Positions 38,740-50,264 of a DNA stretch of 64,000 bases are shown in pieces. The stretch comes from Ceratobasidium sp. AG-K. Taxonomy: Eukaryota > Basidiomycota > Agaricomycetes > Cantharellales > Ceratobasidiaceae. Position numbers and translations under genes: made by a program. Location of the stretch: NCBI GenBank assembly GCA_037039685.1, contig JAWNGF010000004.1:2604001-2668000 (forward strand), written 5' to 3'. The notes under the pieces are model-generated. The model was not told where the DNA came from. It did not search any database and worked only from the letters and a program-made list of their open reading frames with translations. The first letter of the stretch is position 1, and every line of letters begins with the position of its first letter.

Positions 38740-40395
38740 TTCCGAGAATATACAATCACCAAGGCTGATAATTCTATAAAATCAAAGTTTATTGGAAGTG
38801 GGGCTTCAATCACGGAGCTGTGGGTAAAAGACAAGCGTGGTGGTCGTATACTCACTTACTAGCCTTGTACCTTAGACATTATGGGAGACGGATCCCAAGC
38901 ACCCCGTTTTTGGGCCCATAGTAGGCCGCTATGCTAACCGGATAGTCGACGCTGAGTTCAGTTTTCTGATTGGATGAGTCAACATTGAGTTCTTAAAGGC
39001 ACATTCAGCGTACCGATCTCAAAAAATCTTAATCCAGACTAGCCTAATACCTAGCAAGTATCCATTCCCTATCATTACAATCAGCCACATGACCAACTCG
39101 AGCACAAATCCATATTTATAGGAACGGCCCTGATGCTGAGGGTTAAAGGGACGGTCAATGGAAGCTAATCGAGCCAATAAACCCACTTATAGGTGCATAT
39201 GCGATACACGCAGGGAAAATTGGGTGGGGTCGACACAACTGAACTCTTACCAGCCGGGCACCCAACAGCCTGACGTTTTCGCACTTGGATTCTGGGGACG
39301 AAGGCTTTCCGGGCAATGTTACGGCCAAGGTAAATTACGCATTAGGGTTGAAACACTTGTACTAAGCAACTATAGGTGGTTTACACGTTATCCGCAGGTG
39401 CTACATTCGATCCGACCATCAAGGCGACCGAGACTCAAAAGACGCCCATAATGCTAACATCGCATATATACTGGTATGTTACATTTCACGTTTCATTATT
39501 CGCTGAGTTCCAACTTGACCTAAAAGTAATCTCGACGCATATCAAGGGTCGCAAGACATTTTCGATCATCGCCGACGTATTCTCACTTCAAAGGTTATTG
39601 AAGGAGATACCAATCGAATTAATATTCTCACCGGTAACTTTACCGACGTCCAAGGAACAGCGCTGGACTCTCGCAAAGAGCAGCCTATTGGTGAGTATCC
39701 GTCTATGATGATATATAACCGTCCGTGAATAAGTGGTGGTAGGCTACAAATGGAACAAGACTGCAGGATACGGCGGGCGTCCAGGTAAGATATTGAGACA
39801 ATATGGGCAATTGATAACTATTGACATCGAGCAAAGTTTGTTCTGGCTACGATAACCCCGGGTCTATCTTGCTATCCTAGCTTGACGCGCGCGGGCTTGC
39901 TAACCCAGTATCACAGGTTCGATAAGCCAAACAACGCGGCACCAAACTTGTCAATTCATAGCCCAAAGTCAGGCATCAAGTACGAGCACTTTCGGAGCTT
40001 GAATGCCCACAATCGCTGACAAGTATTTCATCAGGTTAGACATCACAACAAACCAGCCGGTTGTACAGATTTGTACAACCAACTGGCCTGGGATCCCCCG
40101 TAAAGCAGTGCATGGTGGCCCAACGTTAAACTACGAGAGCTCTCCGGCTGTAGCAATTGAACCCGAGGGGTACGTAGCCATAATCAATAACTCAGCATGG
40201 GGGCTCAGATATGTGAGTACATCGCCCATCCAATACACATACACCCAGCTTACAAGCAAACAGATGGCCCTGGTCGAGACTTCAAGTAGAAAACAACTTA
40301 CAGGTTTTCTACGGCCAGGCGACCGGGCGATGGTCCAAATTGATAGTCAGTTGCTTGGCGGCGAGCCTGATATAATCATTTCTGACCCAGGCTAG
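38740..40395 (+). pseudogene. Aldose 1-epimerase (galactose mutarotase) pseudogene
   Basis: Segments of a fungal aldose 1-epimerase occur in order: EYTITKADNSIKSKFIG-GASITELWVKDK; FGPIVGRYANRI; HAGKIGWGRHN; SHLDSGDEGFPGNV; TPIMLTSHIYWNLDAY; GTALDSRKEQPIGYKWN; CSGYDNPG; SPKSGIK/LDITTNQP; IPRKAVHGGP; AVAIEPEGY. The Gly-Arg-Tyr-Ala-Asn-Arg and Glu-Pro-Glu-Gly sites are those of the sugar-binding family, which interconverts alpha and beta anomers. Lesions are a TAG and frameshift after the WVKDKRGGR segment (about 38856-38880), a donor changed to ATGAGT at 38974, and TGA in place of the expected Trp codon at 39240-39242. Several later introns still have good borders, so decay looks recent. A sequencing artefact is less likely here because the lesions are of different kinds. 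Confidence 0.75.
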
Positions 40396-40508
40396 TATAC
40401 AAATACATGAAGCTTTTTTGCCACATATGACTCGGGTGCGCTGTTGAATTTACATACGGTTGCTTTCAAACACACGGAACTCGAAAGAATGCTAGACCAA
40501 ACGCAGAA

Positions 40509-42460
40509 TTAAACGTTAGAATGCTTCTTGGCTTGACAGTGCCTCGAGTGAGAGTCTGAGTAGGATGACACCCAGTCGCTAGGAGCACGATTAGACCCCA
40601 TTTCCCATAGTAAGTGACAAAAAAGTAACTTACTCGCGTTGGCATTTGAAGCTGCAATATGGTGCCACGCCGCATCTCGCACATACCTGAGTGGATAGTC
40701 CACCTACACACCTCGGATTCGTGCAGTCCACTTTGTAGAGGAGTTCTGTAACGTTTGCTAACATGTCGCCCTGGGGACTCGGTCGAAGCTCGATGAACCC
40801 AACTGCATGCCCCCACCTCACCCACGTTCCTAACGTTTCCATCACCTGAGATATGGTTTTATCACCGAGTGGACATGAGCCGTGGAGTAGTCGGAAGTGG
40901 CTGAGTCCCTTCAGCCAGTCAGAGTATGTGTCGGCAAACATTTCGTGAGATACGGGCATACAGCCAAGAACTAATGTCAGGAGTGAAGGTATTTGCCTCA
41001 TTGAATCTATCGTGGGTTAAGTTAGCGAACCATATTGGTCTACTATGAAACTTACAAGTTGTATATTCTGAAAAAACTCGTGTCCGGAAACATAGAACAT
41101 ATATCGAGCTAGGAGGCTTGGGAAGTCGCTTTGTGCAAGTCCCTCTAGAATCCTCTTTGGCGATTGCCGGGATTTTTGGATTTTAAGTAACGTGTGGCTG
41201 TTGGAGCCACTTGTTAGGTCTTCATCCAGTAGTCGAGAATTGAAAAAGCAGCTTACTTGAGTGCATACGCGAGATCCCCCATATAGTACATAACCTGTGA
41301 CCTTGGATCGCTTGGTGGTACTACGTAACCCCATTTCTCGCAATCAAATGCCATCCACAACCTTTCGATCGAGGTTTTGACTATCAAGTAAAGATCTTCA
41401 TGGCCAATCGAAGGAACCTCGCTGAGATCAGATACAAATTCCAACAAATACCGGTACATGTCTAGTTTGATGCCGCTTTTGCGATCCGAGTCGGCTGTAA
41501 CAAACTCGAGGGATTGGCCGTACGCACGGATAATTGCCTGAGAATCTTGGTATCGTATGGCGCACTATCCTCTTCATGTGCGTCGTGTAGCTGGTACAAA
41601 TGAACGCAGAGTAATCTCATAGCACCGCGCTGATCCTCAGACGGGTTGACTAGATAGCATCGAAACAAGAGGTCTCTCAAACTGGATACCAGAATCCGGT
41701 CCCTGTAGCTAGGTGAGTACCAGTTACGAAGATTCGAGAGGAAACCCGCTCACTCAATCGCCCCTTGGTTGTTTATCTGCTCCCAAAGCATATACAGGAG
41801 CAATGCCACTCCAGGTAAGGACCCGTTTTCGCACAAGACAAAGAACCGTTTCCGATCGCGCCATAGAATACTTAGTAGCTCGGTGAGAACCTCGTAAGTA
41901 AACAAGCCTTTGGTCTTCTCCAGGAGCACAGCTACGGTCTTGGCATCTCCGGTTGGCTGGTTGTATCCGGATCCCGCAACCTGAGCGACCGTATGGTTGG
42001 ACAAAAGTCCTAGGATATTGATGGTCACAAACTCAGCGTCCAGGGTGTCCTTAAAGTGGCCCAGGGTGTTGCTATGCCCGCAGGCGAGGACTTGAACCAA
42101 GCGGATGAGGATTTTCACACATAGTAGCCCGTATTGATCATCAAAAATCTATTAATCGAGAGTTGTATGAAGCTAGTTAATTTCCAAGAAAAAACGAGAC
42201 ACTCGTACATTAGAACCAGGTTTACTTTTTATATGGGTTTGTACCAGCGTGTATAATATTCCAGGAGCGGCGGGGTCGAGGTAGTAATCCAGCTCATGCG
42301 ATTGTTCCAGACGTTCTAAGGCCTCCAAGTCCACATTCCCGAGAGGAATAGCTCCTAGGGCAGAATGGAACGATTTCCCGGGGGTAGAGGTGCTCGCGCG
42401 CGGTGTGTGGCCATGGTTGAGGGGGTTATTGTGGCGACGTCCAAGCCCAAAACAAATTGA
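40509..42460 (-). CDS. MYND-type zinc-finger protein, damaged or mis-sequenced
   Basis: On the minus strand the protein runs from a frame opening after a TGA at 42463-42461 to a stop at 40511-40509. Visible in order: HNNPLNHGHTPR near the start; a helical, leucine-rich body (DLEALERLEQSHELDYYLDPAAPGILY, LIRLVQVLACGHSN, LLSNHTVAQVAG, WRDRKRFFVLCENG); and a C-terminal MYND finger with C-x-x-x-x-C pairs (CTNPRC, CARCGVAPYCSFKCQ) ending in a His/Cys pair. MYND fingers bind proline-rich peptides. This large fungal family has no assigned function. No in-frame ATG is found before the conserved start region. The frame slips at about 41549 and about 41073 (a run of six T on this strand), each fitting one missing base. 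It could be a pseudogene. Confidence 0.6.
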
Positions 42461-44839
42461 TCACATGACGGTGGATCACCCGCTTGAATTGCCACCATCC
42501 TTCGTTTTTGACATCGTGGCCTACGATATCTTGACCACTGTCATCGCTCTTTCGCCGTGTTTGTGCTTGACCCTGTGTATGGATATGCTATACGCTACCC
42601 AATTGCACTGGACTTGAGACCCATACTTAAGTTACCCTGAAGTGCATAAGATTACTTTTGTGGCCGATAGTTTATTACAGCTCTCCGCCATGTGTTGTTT
42701 CATTCAGTGGGGCCGTGCAGGGAGTGCTACCGCACGCTTGTAATACAAAAAACCCTTGTTGCCCCTATACCGTGCAGTAAAATCATTTCAGCCTGATGAT
42801 CCTGGCTAATAGCCGACTATCCCCAAACTGATGACCAGGATGACGTTGTATGAACTATCCGTTCCAGTTCTCCCGAAGCATGAGTTACGAATCCCGCATA
42901 ACACAGGCGCAGACATTGGGGCAGCCAACTCGGAGCCCCGGAACTTAGGCGAGTGGGCAAAGGTTAGTGCTCCGCTTGTATTTACCAAGGGCGGACTCTT
43001 CACACGCGGCTAACGCAAACGGTATCAATTGCAAGTCCCTAAAGCGAATCTGCTACATCACGACTCTTGGTATGTGGTATCCGCATAACGAATCGTCAGA
43101 GCCGAGACAGCATAGGTGACCACCCCCGAAGGGACCAAGATCTCAAAGTAGACTATGTCCGATAAGGCGTTCACCCTGAGGCTCGCCCTTCGACCGCCTA
43201 CTCTTGTTGTGACGTTAGCTTCGGAGAAAGGCGGTGAATACCTCAAAATTCGCCATATGCCTACATCGGAGCGCGCTAAGAGAGCGGTGGATAAGTAAAA
43301 GGAAAGATTAGGGACAGGAAGAAGGGCTGAAAGAAACCTGGAGCGCGAGTAAGAGATGATCCCCTCCATGAGGATGTCTCACCATGTCGTAGGAAACTGA
43401 CTCAGGGCAAATTTGGGCATCACAGTTAGTATAACCAACCACAATGATATCCAGAAGGTATCCTTTCCTTCGATCTGCAGGAACGTCTCTCGCCAGTATG
43501 TAGTTACTCCGCCCCCAATGTTCCTACTTTCATTTTTGGCCATCTTGTAGATCCGTCCCTGACTGTTTGAACGTATTATTTAGATTTAGCGTGTATATGA
43601 ATGTACATATCTATATTTTCGAAACCCAATTTCAGACTCTCCGAGAGTCAGGTCCGAATATCAAGTGCATACCGATCAAGTCATATCTATAATTATCAAA
43701 ACATTACTCAGAAATACATGATTGGAATTCAACAGGAAGAGAGAAAGAGGATATTCAAAACAAGGAAACAGCCGGACCAAGAGGCGAGCAAATGAAGGAG
43801 TCGCCGGTCAAACGAAAAGCAAATAAATATAACACAAACAAGCGCACTGCTGAGAGAGCACTCGAGATCCCCAACAAGGGGATCTAGGACTATGGGAAAC
43901 TTGGTGCTGACGCCGTTGCTACCGGAAGCATGCTGCGATATGGAATCGTGCTGTGGTCCGAACATGTATGGTCACTAGTCTTCTCCCACCAGCGCATGCA
44001 TTGCGTCTATACACCTCTGCCGTGTTGGGGCCTGCAGCACGGTTGGCCCAGGTGCGACAGTATTCCTACACGTGCAAGTGCTTGAAGGATCCAGACTCCC
44101 GTTATGTCTGTGGCATTCCGTACCTCCAAGCAATGTCCGAGCATGACATGCGACTGGACACCTCGTTCCCCTGTCCCTCCATCCCCCCTGTCCCCCCTAT
44201 CTACCCTATACGACCATCTTGATCACCTCCCACCCATCTCACCCACTGACCTATCCAGTTCCCGCCTCCCACACCACCTGAAAAAGGCGGTCAGGCCGAT
44301 TTTATGCCCCCCTACCAGATGCGAATAGGGTTCAATGAATGATAGGGGTAACTCACGCCCCCGAGTATCCTGTGAGTGATTTGCGGAAGAGGTCTCCTGG
44401 GTATGCAGTCTCTCGAAATTATATAAAAGAACGTGAAAAAGTCTGAGTGATAATAAAAGCATCAAGACTTTTCCTGCAGCAATTAGGCGCATATAGTTCT
44501 AAAACGGTCTAGTTTCTTGATCGATCTGAGAACGTGGGATGGCTTTGTTATCTCACAAACTCCAATCTTCGAGGTGGACCAACCAATCGCTTCTTTGCCA
44601 CTTTAGTAGTGACGGTGAGTGCAAACTATTCATTCATCTGTCACGTGTGCAACACCGCTGTGACTATACGCTTTCGGCACCGAACACCTCACGGACAACG
44701 CAAACTCAATACAGACTCCACATTGCGTCTAGCACCCCAAGTCAGATCCCCATCATAACACGTGTCGATTTTTGATTAACGATGGTATATATACCGTGTC
44801 CGCTGGATCAGAAAGCACTATCTTCACCGCACAACAATA
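42461..44839. other. Intergenic, 2.4 kb
   Basis: No supported gene. A pyrimidine-rich, CCCT/CCCC-repeat stretch lies at 44164-44220. The last 60 bp are the promoter of DUF6593 copy G. Confidence 0.4.
44784..44795 (+). promoter_or_regulatory. TATA palindrome before DUF6593 copy G
   Basis: GGTATATATACC lies 45-56 bp before the ATG at 44840. The same 12-bp palindrome stands at about the same distance before copy I on the other strand (57881-57892), so it is probably their core promoter. Confidence 0.55.
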
Positions 44840-45632
44840 ATGCCAACGTGAGTCCTTGGAACCGCTGACTCTGGCAGTGATCTACCATGTTTATCCAGAT
44901 ACATTTTATCCAAGACCTCGCCTCAGAATACTACTCTAATGGTGCCTGGAGAAGGCGTTGCATACGAGGTATGGTCGTGTGATTTGGCTCTACATTCAAC
45001 AATTATGAAAAAGATGCTATATGACAACGGTAGATTTCGACTCCCTTCAGGATGGGCACTACCGAGACAACAATCAAGAGAAGTGACCATATTGTGGCAA
45101 CCATACAGTGGAAATGGTTCAAGAGGAGCACCGTGACAATAGACGGTAAAGTTCAGACTATCAAGGAGGCCTTCCCAAGGTCTCAAAGACTCTCTACGTG
45201 AGGGCCTTCTTCAACTCCTCACATGAGTTATGTCGTTAAACCCAAAGCTTAGGTCCCGAATTTGGACCATGCCAAATGGAGTGAAGTTCAAATGGAAAGA
45301 TAGTTCGAAGCTATACGTAAGTCAAGCTTAATGGGAGAACTTAACGAATATGTACAGTAACCAACAGTGATAGTGCGTGTCTGTTGACACAGATCTAAAT
45401 CTGGCAACCTACTACCGCACAACATTTACGTTTTCAGCAGCAAGCCATCTACCCTAGACATTGCTGCGGGCGCGGATACTGAGCTGACGGATGCTCTCGT
45501 TCGTAAGTATCTAATCACACACTCAAGGGTATCATGTTAACAAAAGGCCCAGTTACTTGGGCGATTGCAGAAAACAAGGCTAGGGAGAGGAGACGCGCAC
45601 GTCGTCGCGCTGCTTCTAATGGAGGAGACTGA
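44840..45632 (+). CDS. DUF6593 protein, copy G (one apparent frameshift)
   Basis: The family exon plan is kept: ATG CCA AC, then YILSKTSPQNTTLM..., then a third exon with ISTPFRMGTTETTIKR and ATIQWKWFKRSTVTIDG, FKWKDSSKLY, CVSVDTDLNLATYYRT, and a final LTWAIAENKARE with a basic tail (RRRARRRAASNGGD). At about 45437 the fifth exon loses frame: TFTFS continues as SKPSTLDIA only if one base, likely a G, is missing. Everything after fits. It is most like copies H and I, which lie on the opposite strand 10-12 kb away. I treat it as probably functional with a sequence error, though a recent lesion is possible. Confidence 0.72.
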
Positions 45633-46705
45633 GGTCTAACGAACGGTAACGAGAAAACAGTGTGCAACGGTGCTATGTATTTGGTCATTAGCATTAAAGG
45701 CAGCGAGCGGGGGGGATTACTCATGAATGCTCATTTATTATGTCGATGACTTCAGTCTATATACTAGTTTCATTATGATTTAAAAACGACCTTGCGCACA
45801 TTAGTGTCAGACCGCCCGGATCACCCCAACCGAGAAGCTGCAATTGCATTTATTATATTACCGAGAACGATGGTTAGGATATAAGGCAGTCATGGTGTAC
45901 AGCTTGCCTACCGAGATCCCAAGAATACTTGTTTAGCGGCAATGCTAGTAAGGCTACCGTAGGGAACGGCCCCACATGAGCTTGCTATATACAATACAAA
46001 AATACCTCGGACCGTACAGGAGAAACGTCACAACGCTCAGCCAGTGAAGGTGGATATTAGATATCCGCAAGGGTTTGGCAACACTTTGCACGTGGCTTCT
46101 CGAGCGGGTTCGCGACACGATGGTTCTTTGGAAGTAGTTCGCCGGGGTGTCTATGATGCCCATCTGAAGTCGGTATTTTCATCGTATCAATATGTAATCC
46201 AACAAAGTCTCTGAAAATTGCGATCAAGTTCATACAATGGCGTGGGATATCGTCGTGGGTGTATGCGCCGGGGCATAGGGAGCGGGCATCAATATCCGGT
46301 AGTTTATCATCCCCTGGCGGATTTTTGAACAGAGGTGGATTTGATTTTAAAGGCTGACAGTTAAATAGTGGGGGTTTGCGACAGCTTTCCGCCCGCGAGC
46401 AAACTTTTGCCTCGCTTGGTTGATCCCAGAGATTTGTGTCGACTTAAACTTGAGTTCGCAGTTCAGGCCCAGTTCATCAACGTATCCAGGGAGCCAAAAA
46501 GAGGATGGTAAGCCCTGAGGGCATTGAGACACTAATAGAGTGAACTGAAATATTCCATTGATATTTTTACCGGATACGCGCCACTGGGTCAACGGCTCAG
46601 TTGAAAGTCGCATCCTTTGTGCCACGTGATCATGAGAAATCACACGATAACCGCCCAGCGTCTATTGCCACCACGCCTCGAACCTTCATTACACCTACCA
46701 CCATA
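45633..46705. other. Intergenic, 1.07 kb
   Basis: No supported gene or repeat. The last 100 bp form the VPS27 promoter. Confidence 0.4.
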
Positions 46706-49128
46706 ATGGCTTCGTACTTTTGGGGATCGTCTGTGTTCGACGAGGCTGTCGGTAGGCACATTGTAGCATTTATTCTATCCAATGTCTGACAACCTTACAG
46801 AAAAGGCGACCTCTGAATTGTTGCCGACCGGTGCGGAAGATATTGCCCTCAGTCTAGAGATATGCGACCAGATTCGGTCCAAGTCAGTTCAGCCACGCGA
46901 CGCGATGAGGGCCATAAAGCGGAGGCTAGACCACAAGAACCCCAATGTTCAGTTGCTTGCTCTCAACGTGAGGTTCTATATGATCATCTGGGGCTGCTTA
47001 TTGATCGCAGTGCGTCTTTTGATAGTTGACGGACGTGTGTATCAAGAACGGAGGAGACCATTTCTTGGAGCAGGTGGCGTCGCGGGAGTTTATGGATAAC
47101 CTGGTATCAATTCTGAAGCAACCGGTTAGTTGTGCACGTTGGCCAAGCGTCGTGGCGGGCTGACATCATTTCCCGCAGGCGTTGAACTACGAAGTCAAGA
47201 ACAAAATGCTGCAACTCGTTCAGAACTGGGCACTTGCATTTGAACAAAAGCCATCTCTTGGCTATGTTCCAGAGATGTACAAGTCGCTCAAGAACCAAGG
47301 CAAGTTGACGCGTGCTTGAATTACTGGATCTCGGCTGATCTCTCAACTTGGTACGGCCACCAAGGCTTCAAATTTCCACCACCGGACACTTCAGCCAAGG
47401 CGAAAGCTTTACTCGCCACCCGCACTGCACCGGAATGGATTGACTCTGATGTCTGTTTACGTTGTCGAACTGCGTTCACGTTCACAAACCGCAAGCATCA
47501 TTGTCGCAACTGTGGCCAGGTTTTCGACCAACAATGCTCTTCGCGCACCTCCGCGTTGCCCCACTTTGGGATCGCCAGGAGTCCGGGTGTGCGATTCATG
47601 CTGGACGACTTTAAAGATGGACAAGGATAAAGACAAGGACCGAGCGCGATCACCCGAATTGAGCAAGCCTCACTCGTCCCATGCGCGAAAGGATTCTAGG
47701 CGATCTCAACGATATGGAGACACCGCCGATGACGATTTACAGCGCGCCATCGCCCTTTCGCTGGCAGAAGCTCAAGCCAACGCAAGTGGGTATTCAGACA
47801 GGCCTGGATACGTCCCCGCCGCTCGGTCAGAGCCTCCGTTGGCCGAACCGGCCAATGGCGATGAAGACGACGCGGACCTTCGTGCGGCTATCGAAGCTAG
47901 TTTGCGGGAGGCCCAGGCTCCACGAGCTTCGGCTCCGGCGCCTGTTGAAGAGACTCCACGGTGGAGTGCACCACGGCTACCCCAGTACGACTTGGACCCT
48001 AGGGAGGAAGACGCAATATTGTCGTTCAACCAAACTGTGGAGCAAGCGAGCAGCTCGGGCACTCAGGTTGGGCCACAGGCGGCGGATTTGTACGAGCGCG
48101 CGAATGGTTTGCGGCCGAAACTTGTGAGGAGCTTGGATGACACGGGGAGGAAAGAGGGTAAGGAGAAGCGCTTTTTATCGGTTTCAAGACGCTAAATAGT
48201 GTGGGCAGTCATGTTGTCCGAGATGCATGACAAGTTGTCTCAAGCTGTGAAGCTCTACGACCGATTATTGACCGAACAGGTGGAACGGACGACATGGAGG
48301 TATCAGAATGCATACGCGCAACAAGCACCTCCTCAACAATACGGTGCGCCGCAGTCGTACAACCAACCCCAACAGCCTCAACAATACGGTCAGCCCCAAC
48401 AACCTGAACAGTATGGGCAACCTCAGCAGCAGTACGGCCAGCCCCAACAATATGGACATTACGGACAGTCGCAACAATACGGTCAGCCAGAAGTGCAACA
48501 GGCTCCCCAGGTTGCGGCGCCCCAACAGCCGTACGCGCCCCCCTCTGCACCACAACAGTACTCGTCTGCACCCTCGGCCTACCCTCCTGCCCCCGTCACT
48601 GTTCCTCAACCCGCATACCCAGCTGCTCCTACTCCAGCCAACCCACCAACCGCGTATCCTCCTGCTCCAGTCTCTAATCAATACTCCTCCGCTCCTCCGG
48701 CACAATATTCTCCTCCCGTGTCAAAGTCGCCCGTGCTCCAGCGACATGGCTCGATGGTTAGCCAGCATGCGCCGGTCAGTGTTCAACGCCAGGGTTCGGT
48801 GTATGCTCCGCCACCGCCTCAGACTCCACAGCAGGCACCTACGAGCTCGGCGTATCCACCCCAGCCATACCAGCCTGTTGGCAGCCCTCAGCCACCCCCC
48901 CAGCAGTATCAACCGGTTTCTACTCCACAACCAGCACAATACCAGCCCCCGCAGTTGTATCAGCCGGCTGCGCCCCAACAGGTTGGCTCTCCCCAAGCGA
49001 ATATGCTCCCCACTTTGCCTAGTGTGCCTCCAATGTTCCCGAATGCACCTCAAGGGCTCCCTCAGTCCCAGTATGGTGGTGTCGAAAAGACGGAGCAGAA
49101 GGAGGCCATGCTGATTTCGTTTGATTGA
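46706..49128 (+). CDS. VPS27: ESCRT-0 subunit Vps27 (VHS-FYVE-UIM)
   Basis: Six exons (46706-46751, 46801-46967, 47026-47124, 47179-47299, 47365-48157, 48209-49128) give about 714 residues. Order: a VHS domain (residues 1-145: [46 protein letters not shown]); a FYVE finger (about 165-225: [17 protein letters not shown]); two ubiquitin-interacting motifs ([28 protein letters not shown]); a coiled segment ([16 protein letters not shown]); a Gln/Pro/Tyr-rich tail; and a C-terminal clathrin-box-like LISFD. It sorts ubiquitylated cargo at endosomes in relatives. Intron 4 has a GC donor (CAAG/GCAAGT). Inside the FYVE finger, at about 47574, one extra base shifts the frame before VCDSCW. Confidence 0.93.
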
Positions 49129-49247
49129 TATTGCTCTTCTTGCCCTGGCTGTAATTGAGCCAACTTGCTTTTAATTGTTTTCATGTGTGTAGTTTGAGAT
49201 ACAGTAATGAACGGCGACGGACTAAATGTAAATAGGCGATGAATAAG

Positions 49248-50142
49248 CTACGAGTGCAGAGCGCTCGCGACGCCTAGTTGGAGAGCTTCAGTGAGTACCG
49301 ACCCAGTGGCCGAATTAGCCTGATCCAAGGTGGGTTTAATCGGCCAAGGACCCGCCTCTTCGGCCATGCGTTCCAAGTCCTTTATAATCTCCCATATCTG
49401 AGGGTGAGCCTCGTCGAGTGGCGCCAACTCTCTACCCAACCGTCGCTTCAAAATCTGGGCAAACCTCTGGGCCTCTTCGCCCACAGAAACCGCGTTGCCA
49501 GTCGCACCGCGAATACTCCCGGCCCTGACGCCATCCAACCCACACGCCACGACCTGGTCAAACCATGCAGTTGGCTCCTCTGTGATATTCATCGCTATGC
49601 CGTGCGTCGTCAGTCGGTGCCGAACGTGCACACCAATCGATGCAATCTTGACATCCGACGAGAGGAAGACTCCGGTATGTTCACTTGGGTGGTGAGGGAG
49701 GTTGTGATGCGTCAAGAGCTGTTCGCGTAGAGCGAGTTCGAGTTGGCAGATGTAATCTCGGACGGGAAGCTGGAGTTTGCTTAGTAAATGAGATTGGAGA
49801 TAGTGATTCACTTGCTTTCATTCTTCCCAAATCGAGCAATGGGTATACTGTTAATTGTCCCGGACCATGATATGTTGTCTGACCACCCCTATCCGTCTGA
49901 ATCCAATCCGCTCCGATGCCCTGGAGTCTACTCCGCTCGACTTCGAGGTCTTCAAGCTTCTGCCGCCTCCCAGCAGTATACACAGGTCTATGCTCGAGCA
50001 GAAGCATCACATCGGGCGTATTCTCCACATCACTCCGTCGCTGCTCGAGTTGAATTGAGTGAATCTTGTTTTGTGCAGCAAGTGTGGCAAGATACGGAAG
50101 CGGACGAGGAAACAAGTGTGTCAAGATCGGTCGGAGGGACAT
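49248..50142 (-). CDS. LIP2: Octanoyl-[acyl carrier protein]:protein N-octanoyltransferase (LipB/Lip2)
   Basis: Two exons (50142-49816, 49769-49248) give 282 residues. A short basic/hydrophobic N-terminus suits mitochondrial import. The LipB core is clear: LLLEHRPVYTAGRR, GGQTTYHGPGQLTVYPLLDL, then KIASIGVHVRHRLTTHGIAMNI (the conserved Lys-x-Ala segment) and VACGLDG with the catalytic cysteine. In relatives it moves octanoate to lipoyl domains in mitochondria, the first step of lipoic acid assembly. The start at 50142 was preferred over an upstream in-frame ATG at 50214 because it matches usual family length. The only intron has a GC donor (ATGAAA/GCAAGT) and ends CCAG. It is divergent from SPC25, 122 bp apart. 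Confidence 0.92.
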
Positions 50143-50264
50143 GGCCAGTCGTGGCTGATCGCGAATCACGTGATCGCGAGGTCGCGAACATCCTCTCCTC
50201 GTCCACTCAAACACCCGGCTATCAACTGGCTAGGACTCGGTGAAATACTTGCATACACTCCACC

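Noticed and set aside
44534..44775. Small gene with YTLSAPNTS, like a DUF6593 second exon
   Set aside because: Only one short chance match; no other DUF6593 exon is found nearby and splice borders do not fit.
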